Source of the DNA: Apteryx mantelli
Lineage: Eukaryota > Chordata > Aves > Apterygiformes > Apterygidae
DNA: 64,000 nucleotides
Assembly: GCF_036417845.1 (NCBI RefSeq)
Contig: NC_089982.1
Coordinates: 64,121,684-64,185,683, forward strand
Direction: 5' to 3'
Of the stretch, positions 1 to 7,201 are shown piece after piece. A model generated the notes under the pieces. The model had not been told where the DNA came from. It did not search any database and was given only the letters and a program-made list of their open reading frames with translations. The stretch's first letter is position 1. Every line of letters begins with the position of its first letter. The translations under genes and the position numbers were made by a program.

Positions 1-524
1 TTGCATACCTTGGATCATGTACCATCCCCTTGATTTTTGTATATTTTTCCCATCTTGAGAGTGCTGAGAGGAAATAATATATCTTAATTGTCTTTCACAC
101 TAAGAAATAAAATAAAAAGAACTGTAAGCCCAAACCTTTCTTCTGTTTAAGTCTGATTACATTAGCCATATTTGAACATAAGTTCCTGTAACCCAATAAA
201 TCTACAATTAAGGCATATACTACTGCTCCCAGGAAGGCTGAAGTATCAGCTGCAGGACCTAGAAGGACATTGCAAGAGTGAGTACAACAGAGATACTACG
301 AAGCTTTTGTATAACCATTTTAACTGCATTATTGATGAGGCTTTTTTTCTGTATTAATGAGATAGTTTGGAGTATTAGGCTGCTAAAACATTATTTGGAC
401 AAATAGCAGGTTTTTTGCTCTGTATATATGCTGTGTCCAGTTGGTCCAGTGTGAACTGTAAATATATGTAGTAAGTCAACAGTAATAGAGAAAGCAGTTC
501 GATCAAGAATTTTGGGGGGTTGTT
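1..524. other. Non-coding AT-rich flank
   Basis: Ordinary AT-rich sequence left of the full-length CR1. Only short chance reading frames are present, and I recognise no repeat, RNA gene or exon here. Confidence 0.6.
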
Positions 525-979
525 GAGCGCAGCGAACAGAGGCAGCGAACAGACGCAGCAGTTTGCGCAGCAGTGGTTGGGCTCTGACTAGAACTTGAGG
601 ATCTTGTTGGAAGTTGTGGGCTTTCTGAGGACCCCCGAGGACCTAGAAGGTGATCGCTGTGAACAGGAAAGGGGAAGCTAGGCAAGGACAACTGCAGGAG
701 GCCTTGACTTCTCCTGGGAAAAGCTCGTGGGAAAAGCTCCAGCTAGGAGTGGCTGCTGCTAACGAGCTCTCTGGGTTGCCCCTGACCAGAGGGGGTTGGG
801 GCCTTTGATCCCAGTGGCCCTTGATTAGGGCGGGTCAAGCACCCTGTGAGTCAGTGCTAGGGAGAGGCCTATATAAGAGCCAGGCCTAGAACACAGCTCC
901 CAGAGTGCAGCGAACAGAGGCAGCAGTTCACGTGAAGGGACCTTTGTTTCTGTTCCCTGTGGTGTACACTTCCTCAAGT
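525..979 (+). promoter_or_regulatory. CR1 5'UTR with a repeated start unit
   Basis: The GC-rich 5'UTR begins near 525 with gagcgcagcgaacagaggca. A near-identical start (gagtgcagcgaacagaggca) recurs at 903, 378 bp downstream. The upstream unit ends with a TATA box about 30 bp before the second start. The layout resembles the promoter monomers of some LINEs, where one unit drives transcription from the next. The 525 boundary is judged from loss of AT-rich flank and could be off by 10-20 bp. Promoter activity is inference. Confidence 0.6.
870..877 (+). promoter_or_regulatory. TATA box in CR1 5'UTR
   Basis: The sequence tatataag lies in a GC-richer context (ggcctatataagagcc). It sits about 33 bp upstream of the second copy of the element's start motif at 903, the spacing expected for a pol II TATA element and start site. 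Function is inferred from position only. Confidence 0.45.
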
Positions 980-1231
980 ATGGTCGTGACACGCCGCAGA
1001 GCGCATTCCCCAGCGGCTGTTGGAGTTGCTGTGTCAGAGGCTTGGACCCAGACCGACCCTCTGACAGTAGATGCAGCTCTACAGGTCTCAGGCTGCAGGG
1101 AGTGCTTGGGGCCTCTCCGGGAGGCCTGGGCTGGCAGCCAGCCCTCCTGCAGGAGGTGTGCTGCTGTTGGCGAGCTGTGTTGTCAGGTAAGGGAGTTACA
1201 GGAGGAGGTCAGTAGGCTGTATAGCATCTGA
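980..1231 (+). pseudogene. CR1 ORF1, N-terminal part (prematurely stopped)
   Basis: The reading frame starts MVVTRRRAHSP and includes a cysteine cluster, C-R-E-C followed about 15 residues later by C-R-R-C and another Cys. This resembles the PHD/zinc-finger-like region of CR1 ORF1 proteins, which bind nucleic acid. A short heptad-like stretch (QVRELQEEVSRL) suggests the coiled coil used for oligomerisation. The frame ends at a TGA at 1229-1231, and a frameshift follows before 1302, so ORF1 cannot be made as one protein. The ATG at 980 is chosen because it follows the 5'UTR and matches the CR1 ORF1 layout. An in-frame GTG upstream at 905 is less likely. Confidence 0.7.
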
Positions 1232-1301
1232 CAAGATAAGCAAGAGATAGACGGTATTCTCGGAGACCATACAGCTTCAGGAGTCTCAAGACCCCACAGC
1301 A

Positions 1302-2039
1302 GTGGAGTTGCCAGAGGGCTCTGTGCCATGTGAAATGGTACATCATAACATCCTAGAAGAAGGCTGGAAACTGGTCACTGCTCGTGGGAGGAGAAAGGCT
1401 CCTACTCCTCCCGAAGACTTGAAGCTGCAGAACAGGTTTAGCGCCCTCCAGGCTGAGGAGGAGATGAGCATGGCTGCAAGGGAAGTACCTGGGACAACAG
1501 ACCCTGTGCCTTGCTGGAACGCCCGGAAGAAGCGGCGGGTGATTGTTGTGGGGGACGCCCTGCTGCAGGGGACGGAGGCACCTATCTGCCGACCTGACCT
1601 CTTGTCTAGAGAGGTTTGTGGCCTGCCAGGGGCTTGCGCGAGAGATGTCATGGAAAGACTGCCAAGGCTTGTCCACACTTCGGACTGTTATCCACTGCTG
1701 CTCTTCCATGTGGGCGCCAATGACACCAAGGGCAAACTGGAGACCATCAAGCAGGATTTCAGAGCTCTGGGGATGGTGGTCAAAGGTCTGGGAGCCCAGG
1801 TCATTTTCCCCTCAATCCTGCCAGTGAGGGGGATGGATGAGAGGAGGAGGAGACAGACTTTCCAAGTTAACAACTGGCTGTGCCGCTGGTGTTGGCAACA
1901 GGGTTTTGGTTTCTACGACCATGGGACCCTGTTTGAAGATCGACAACTGCTTGGGAGAGATGGGATCCACCTCACGAGGCGGGGCACGTGGGTCTTTGCC
2001 AACAGGTTGGCCAACCTGGTAAGGAGGGCTTTAAACTAG
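1302..2039 (+). pseudogene. CR1 ORF1, esterase (SGNH) part
   Basis: This 245-codon open stretch is the C-terminal part of CR1 ORF1. It carries an SGNH-hydrolase fold domain: block I VIVVGDALLQG, block III HVGAND and block V DGIHLTRRG with the Asp-His pair. CR1 ORF1 esterases normally read GDS at block I, where Ser is the nucleophile. Here the residue is Ala (GDA), so the domain should be catalytically dead while the oxyanion Asn and the D..H pair are kept. The true ORF1 start lies upstream at 980, so the 1302 GTG is only the first sense codon after the frameshift. It ends just before ORF2. Confidence 0.8.
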
Positions 2040-2140
2040 GAAGGACGGGGGAAGGGGAGAGTTATAGTGCCAAGGTAGCTGGCAAAAGACAGCTCAAGTC
2101 AGGATGCCTCCAGCAGGTGCATGCAGCCAGGGAAGTGCGC

Positions 2141-3312
2141 ATGGGATGTGGCTATGGAAGACCCTCTTTTACCCCTCCTGGGAAACCTGCATGCTTGATC
2201 ACCTCTCTGAAATGCCTGTACACCAATGCACGCAGCTTGGGGAACAAACAGGAAGAACTAGAGATATGTGTGCGGTCACAGGGCCATGATCTCATTGCCA
2301 TTACAGAGACATGGTGGGATAGCTTGCATGACTGGAGTGCTGTCATGGATGGCTACGTGCATTTTAGGAAAGACAGGCCAGGAAGCGAGGTGGTGGAGTT
2401 GCTCTTTATGTGAGAGAGCAACTGGAATGTGTTGAGCTGTGCCTAGTGGTGGATGAAGAGCGAGTCGAGAGCTTATGGGTAAGGATTAAAGGGCAGGCTA
2501 GCATGGGTGACACTGTTGTGGGTGTTTACTACAGGCCACCTGATCAGGAAGAGGAAGTCGATGAGGCCTTCTACAGACAGCTGCAAGTAGCCTCACGATC
2601 CCAGGCCCTGGTTCTCATGGGGGACTTCAACCACCCTGATATCTGCTGGAAAGACAACACAGCTAGGCACAAACAGTCTTGGAGGTTCCTGCAGAACATT
2701 GGTGACAACTTCTTGACACAGGTGGTGGAGGAGCCAACAAGGAGAGGTGTGCTGCTGGACCTCGTACTAACAAACAAAGAAGGACTGGTGGAAGATGTGA
2801 AGGTCGGGGGCTGCCTTGGCTGCAGTGACCATGAGATGGTGGAGTTCAGGATCCTGCGAGGAGGCAGCAGGGCACCAAGTAGGATCGCAACCCTGGACTT
2901 CAGGAGAGCAAACTTTGGCCTCTTCAGGGACCTCCTTGGAGGAATCCCATGGGTGAGGGCCCTAGAAGGAAGGGGTGTTCAAGAGAGCTGGTTAATATTC
3001 AAACATCACTTCCTCCAGGCTCAAGAGCGGTGCATCCCTATGAGTAGGAAGTCAAGCAAAGGAGGCAGGAGACCTGCATGGATGAGCAAGGAGATCCTGG
3101 CAAAACTCAACCAGAAGAAGGAAGTCTACAGAAAGTGGAAAGGGGGACAGGCCACTTGGGAGGAATATAGGAATGTTGTCAGAGTATGCAGGGATGCGAC
3201 AAGGAAGGCTAAGGCCCGTTTGGAATTAAATCTGGCTAGAGATGTCAAGGACAGCAAGAAGGGCTTCTTCAAATACATCAGCAGTAAGAGGAAGACTAGG
3301 GAAAATGTGGGC
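2141..3312 (+). pseudogene. CR1 ORF2, endonuclease half
   Basis: This is the N-terminal part of the CR1 ORF2 polyprotein. It carries an apurinic-type (exonuclease-endonuclease-phosphatase) endonuclease that nicks the target for target-primed reverse transcription. Motifs in order: LYTNARSLGNK, the catalytic Glu in [31 protein letters not shown] and the terminal SDHEMVEF. A linker rich in basic residues follows ([12 protein letters not shown]). A single-base frameshift near 2385-2405 splits the frame (2141-2413, then 2410-3312). The ATG at 2141 is the first Met in frame before the endonuclease and is my start choice. The frame runs straight into the ERV at 3313 and resumes at 9891. Confidence 0.87.
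3307..3312. repeat. ERV target-site duplication, left copy
   Basis: gtgggc directly precedes the TGT end of the left LTR and is repeated at 9885-9890. The uninserted CR1 copy at about 35625-35640 has this hexamer once, in the context aaaatgtgggccctttg. Confidence 0.97.
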
Positions 3313-3800
3313 TGTCGCGGTCCGTGGGAGTGACGGGAATGAATCATACGCATTCACAGAATGCAGGTTCAATTCCATCTTTATTCAGCAATTTGCCCAT
3401 TTTATAAGTACAGGTATTCGGCGCTCTGGCCCTTGATTTGTGGTTCATACAGATTATGTCACAGGTAGCCAATCATTGCACCGATCACGCACGCAGCGGT
3501 CATGCCTTGTACCTTGCTGCTTGTTTAGCAAAGCTGTCTAGCCCTTAACCTTGGTTCCCACTGGCTTCTGCTAGCTTATCTGTACTTTCTCAGGATGTAT
3601 CATTCCCAGCTGCACCAGTGTCCTTGGTAAAACTACTTCAAAGCACGTAGCAGTGGCTATAGCCTGAGGCCTAAGGCTTCAGCAAATTTAGCTACTAATG
3701 CTAAGCAAGTTGTGCTAAGCAATTAATCCTAAACAGTGTTAGTTCCATGCTCTATATCTCATATAGATAATTGTTCTGAAGCACCGCAAGGGCCCCAACA
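3313..3800 (-). repeat. ERV 3' LTR
   Basis: This is the downstream LTR of the minus-strand provirus, 488 bp, nearly identical to 9397-9884. The env frame runs across the PPT and about 49 bp into this LTR, ending at 3752, so the last Env residues are encoded by U3. Confidence 0.96.
3380..3385 (-). terminator. 3' LTR polyadenylation signal
   Basis: Minus-strand AATAAA in CTGAATAAAGATGG lies just past the TATA box in the 3'LTR. It is the likely signal for the 3' end of proviral RNA. The 5'LTR counterpart is at 9464-9469. Confidence 0.7.
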
Positions 3801-4063
3801 CCTCCCCCTCTTCTTTCAAATAATAGATCAACCATTTTCTGTACCCGAGCTAGGATGCATTGCAGTATGCAAGGCCCACAAATCAATAGGAGCATACCCA
3901 TGACACCTACGGTAATCAGCTGTTTTAGTCCCGTCGCCAACCAGGGCCCTATAGCAAGCATATTCAACCAATCAAACAGTCCCCACAAGTTTTCACCATC
4001 GTCTTCTTGCAGTTGTTTTGTTAACTCCTTCAGTTTTGCAATGCTTGTATGTACTGACTCAGA
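3752..4063 (-). pseudogene. env: env: TM membrane anchor and cytoplasmic tail
   Basis: After the frameshift the third frame gives the second heptad region (LKELTKQLQ), a tryptophan-rich membrane-proximal stretch (LWGLFDWL), a membrane span (LITVGVMGMLLLICGPCIL) and a basic tail. The tail is encoded through the polypurine tract (FERRGGG) and 49 bp of U3, ending at TAA or equivalent at 3752. The largest ATG-started part is 3752-3988. Confidence 0.78.
3801..3817 (-). other. Polypurine tract
   Basis: The minus strand reads GAAAGAAGAGGGGGAGG, directly against the TGT of the 3'LTR. It is the primer for plus-strand DNA synthesis. It also codes for the Env tail. Confidence 0.92.
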
Positions 4064-4809
4064 TGATCACTCAGGTTCATACAACACGTTCCCTCAAAGT
4101 CCTGACAGCCATGGCCTTGGGCCAATGGCAAAAAGTCAGTTGCAGCCCGATTTTGTAAGGTGGCATATCTAATTGAATCTACGTCTGTTAATAAGGCGCT
4201 TAAAGCAGTACTAGTAGCATTTGCTTCTTTTGCAAGCCAGCATCCTAATCTGTTAAGCTGTGATAAAGCATGAGCAGTCCCTATTCCTGCAAAAATACTA
4301 CTCAAGATATGTTCTGCTGGATTCCAAAATTCTACGTTACTATCGCAACCTGACGTAAAGCTGTGGGTGGATCGCTTTGCTCGAAGATGGACCGTTCCAT
4401 CAATTAACCATTTTTCGGGATGGAATATTGTCAAAAGTCCAAAGATACATGGTCCCCCCACAGCTTTACCTGGTACGCCTTTCCAGGCTCTCTGACCACA
4501 AATTAAGAATATCTTAGCAGCCAACCCTATGGGTTGTGGTCCAGGTGTTATTTGACCTGAGGTGGTGTGATTACACCATACAGGTGTATTGGCATAAATG
4601 CCTGAGGGAGATTCATCAACGTCACCCTCTTTGGTAGGTGCCCTTGCAGTATAATTTAGATAAAAGCAGACTGCAGCCTGTGTAATTCCCAATAAGTCAA
4701 GTTCTTGTGGCTGCAGTGGCAAGGCAGGAAAATTGTGTACATTGTGCATATTGTTATACCATGTGGAAATATTCCACTCCTGCGTCTCCATTCTGCATCG
4801 CACCACCAT
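4030..4809 (-). pseudogene. env: env: SU C-terminus, furin site and TM ectodomain
   Basis: A 259-codon frame holds the end of SU, the cleavage site RAKR (143-146) and the TM ectodomain. The TM has an internal fusion peptide (FAGIGTAHAL) between flanking cysteines at 155 and 190, an arrangement of alpharetroviruses. A heptad region and an immunosuppressive-like segment (LQNRAATDF) follow, then the CX6CC motif at C235 and C242-C243. The frame is lost by a one-base deletion near 4060-4068 and stops at 4030. SU is short compared with avian leukosis viruses. Confidence 0.85.
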
Positions 4810-4937
4810 TTGGGCTGAAGTGTACCTGGCGCACTACAATTTGCTAACACCGTATCATTGTAACGAGACCCCATGCGCTGTATATCAAGAGGAAGTCCGG
4901 TCAAGCAAGTGTGGAAAGGGTCTGATGGCATCGTCAT
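4656..4937 (-). pseudogene. env: env: SU middle fragment
   Basis: This continues SU with DPFHTCLTGLP, resembling a conserved SU segment of avian leukosis-type envelopes, and a Cys-Trp-rich stretch (PKWWCDAEW). It leaves frame near 4790, where the next env segment takes over. Residues after about R52 are out of frame. Confidence 0.65.
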
Positions 4938-5079
4938 TGATAAACAAGGTGTCCGTATTGGTTACATTCGCAAGAGTCACCCAGATGTTGCCACGTTTCC
5001 AGGTGCCTGGTCCGACGGGCGTGCTTGTTGCTCCGAGGATGAGGCAACATAAGGTCATACACGTCGCGACGGCACCCAT
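4885..5079 (-). pseudogene. env: env: signal peptide and SU N-terminus
   Basis: From the Met at 5079 the frame gives a hydrophobic, Cys-rich signal peptide (MGAVATCMTLCCLILGATST). A mature SU start with WKRGNIWVTLANVT and an N-glycosylation sequon follow. The start overlaps the end of the integrase frame by about 25 bp, as is usual. A single-base frameshift near 4925-4950 moves SU into the next frame, while this one runs to a stop at 4885. Confidence 0.7.
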
Positions 5080-5705
5080 CGTAACCGAGTTCCTGTAGAA
5101 ACACAAGCATTTCCCCTCCCCCAAGTTATCAGTTCCATTGGTCCCACCCATTGGCCGGAAACCAAGTCTTTGACCAAAACTGGGGGCTTTTGTATTGATC
5201 TCATGTCTGTGGCTTGCTGACGTTCAAAATTATTATGACCTGTTTCATCACAATTCAAAAAATTAAGGACATATAACGCTTTGTGTAGTCATTCTTGTGG
5301 GGTAAGCAGTGTCTCCCCCTTTTTTTGTTTTTGTAGCATGTCTTTCAGGCTGCGGTGTGACTGCTCAACAATGGCTTGGCTGGTTGGGGAATGGGGTATG
5401 CCTGTTACATGAGAGATGCCCCATGTATTGAGGAATTGACGTACACGGCCTGAGCAATAGGCTGGGCTGTTGTCCGTTTTGATGGGTGTTGGCACCCCCA
5501 AGACCGCAAAGCAGGCAAGCCAATGGCGAGTCACATCCCTAGCCTTTTCACCAGTGTGGGCGGTGGCCCACAAAAATCGAGAATGGGTGTCGACTGTGAC
5601 ATGTACATATTTAAGATGACCAAATTCTAAAACATACGTAACGTCTGTTTGCCATAATTCATTAGCCTTTAAAACTCTAGGGTTCGCCCCTTCCTTTGAA
5701 GGCAT
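5055..5705 (-). pseudogene. pol: pol: integrase core and C-terminus
   Basis: The integrase catalytic core has a full DD35E triad: D21 in WQTDVTY, D78 in IKTDNSPAY and E114 in AIVEQSHRS, with 35 residues between the last two (numbered from the Met at 5705). A TGA at 5289-5291 interrupts the frame after TPQE. The same frame continues to 5055 through a C-terminal domain with VLVKDLVSGQWVGP and a basic end. The env start overlaps the last part in another frame. Integrase joins viral DNA ends to target DNA, and here it could not be made in one piece. Confidence 0.88.
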
Positions 5706-6741
5706 TGGGGCAAACTACTGACAGTCTGAACAAGACAAAAATAATGTCTCTGGCCTGCTGGATGGGTAGCTGAAACTGCCTCTTCAGCGAGCAGGCGTTT
5801 TGATGAAAGGAGGAGTGAGACAGCCTGGCTTGTTCCAGAAGGTTGGGTACCACCGCTGGCATGGCTGCAGCATCAGCGCGTCGATTTCCCTCAGCGTTGG
5901 GTCCGGCCAGGTCCGTGTGTGAGCGTACATGTAAAACATAAAAGTCATGCTTTCTGTGATTAATAAGAGTCCAAAGAGCATAAAGTTCTGCAAAGAGCAA
6001 TGGATTGGAGACCTCACGGAGAAAGGAGGCCTCTAACCTTTGCACAAGGCCTGCGGCATAACAGGAATCAGTAACAACATTTACAGGTTCATTGGCACAA
6101 AGTTCAAAAGCCATACGGATGGCCACCATCTCCAGTACCTGTACCGACCCTCGTTCCTGTGTACGTACTGTTGTTCTCCATTGTTGCGTGACAGGGTCCT
6201 GCCACATGATAGCAGCCCTTTTAGATCTGCCCGAAGCATCGGTGAAGACAGTTAAACCAGGAACTGGGACAGGGCGACAGCAGCGTCGAGTGGCTAGGGG
6301 TAGGCTGCCAGCCTCTGCCCATAACCTGTGCCGAGGATAATGAATGGAAAGTTGCCCAGTGAAATCAGCAAGGGCGATTTGAAAACCCCAGTCTTCTGAA
6401 ATTAGCCAGTTCAAGTTGTCTGTAGTGGCTGGGATATAAATAACTTCAGGGTCACAGCCATTCATGGTTTGCAGTCTCTCCCTGCCCTTAATGATAAGCT
6501 TAGAATACATTTCTGTAAGAGTCCATAAGGTTTTTGGAGGGGTATGTGACAGAAAGATCCATTCAAAAATGTGCAAAGGATCTGTGCTTGTTGTATCCCA
6601 TCGAAATAATACTGCAAAAGGCTGGAAGCTGTTGGCAATCAGAGCTAAATAAAAAGGCAATGAGAAATCATGTTGCCAACTCTGGCATTCCTCCAGAGCG
6701 CGGGCACATAACTGGAGTGCCTTTCTTGCTTCAGGTATCAA
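5677..6741 (-). pseudogene. pol: pol: RT connection, RNase H and integrase N-terminus
   Basis: This open frame of 354 codons covers the RT connection (1-160), RNase H (about 162-295) and the start of integrase. RNase H keeps its four acidic residues: D168 in TVFTDASG, E204 in VLEMVAIR, D225 in VVTDSCYA and D290 in NRRADAAA, with the conserved His at 275. The integrase zinc domain begins with the HX3H pair H309 and H313. A frameshift before the paired cysteines moves the CX2C into another frame, where it is followed by TAG at 5715-5717. RNase H degrades RNA in RNA-DNA hybrids during reverse transcription. The ATG-like start is only the first Met after the upstream frameshift. Confidence 0.88.
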
Positions 6742-6902
6742 AGTTCGGGTGGAGGTTAGGGAGGTGTCCCCTTTGAGCTTTTCAAAAAAGGGGGTGTAGC
6801 AGTTCCGTGGAAAGTCCTAGCACTGGTCAGAGCCAATTAATGGCTCCTAATATTTTTAGTAGGTCATTAAGCATGACAATATCGTTTAATTGCAGTTGGA
6901 CT
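6742..6902 (-). pseudogene. pol: pol: RT C-terminal (thumb/connection) remnant
   Basis: Retroviral pol resumes directly after the VAPA anchor piece. The minus strand encodes LNDLLKILGAINWL and then LGLSTELLHPLF, which resemble the RT thumb/connection region of alpharetroviruses. A TGA at 6827-6829 interrupts it, and a one-base frameshift in a T-run near 6783-6789 moves into the frame of the next segment. The fingers, palm and catalytic YxDD are missing. Confidence 0.8.
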
Positions 6903-7201
6903 GGCTGCAATTACAACAAGAAGTGAAGGAAGAGAATTAGAGCCATTATCTCTGAGGATCGTAGTCAAAAGGTTGTAGCATTACTTTGAATTTGAGGTCG
7001 GTGGGTGGATCGAGCACCAGGATCTGCTCGTGCTTAGCCCGAGCCCTGGCGGCCGGCATCTCGCTCGCTCGCTACCGCGGGAGGAGGGGGGGGGGGGGGA
7101 GGAGCGGGAGGGGGAGGCGGGGAGGCCGGGCAGCAGCTCGGTGCTGGTGCTGGCGCTGAGGGGCGGCCGCCGCGTCGCGCCCCCCCCCAGCGCGGTGCTG
7201 C
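6903..7201 (-). other. VAPA: Captured host VAPA segment: 5'UTR, exon 1, start of exon 3, anchor-proximal end
   Basis: VAPA is an ER membrane protein whose MSP domain binds FFAT motifs at membrane contact sites. Three pieces are seen on the minus strand. First, about 7201-6984: GC-rich, C- and G-run-containing 5'UTR with a GAGCGAGCGAGATG-type start, then the first-exon peptide AKHEQILVLDPPTDLKFK. Second, 6983-6955: codons for VMLQPFDYDP, the first residues of the third coding exon. Third, about 6954-6903: codons RDNGSNSLPSLLVVIAA, the end of the cytosolic stalk and the start of the C-terminal anchor, in a different frame. The whole second exon, most of the MSP domain, the coiled coil and the rest of the anchor are missing. 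The piece has retroviral sequence on both sides, no flanking duplication and no 3' poly-A, so it is not a later retrocopy insertion. The 5' boundary inside the GC-rich part is uncertain by some tens of bases. Confidence 0.86.
6946..7059 (-). CDS. VAPA-derived mini-ORF (37 aa)
   Basis: The host VAPA start codon is kept with a purine at -3 (GAG-ATG). It opens a 37-residue frame: a short Ala/Arg N-terminus, AKHEQILVLDPPTDLKFK, then VMLQPFDYDP, then a terminal Gln-Arg before TAA at 6946-6948. The exon 1-exon 3 join preserves phase. The stop arises just after the second junction, where the anchor-proximal piece is in another frame. The peptide has only the first strand of the MSP fold and no FFAT pocket, so no VAPA function is expected. 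The frame differs from gag. Translation would need reinitiation or a separate transcript, so expression is uncertain. Confidence 0.55.
   Translation of the reverse strand: MPAARARAKHEQILVLDPPTDLKFKVMLQPFDYDPQR

Noticed and set aside
1343..1709. Two minus-strand frames of 111 and 118 codons
   Set aside because: They are shadows of CR1 ORF1 on the opposite strand.
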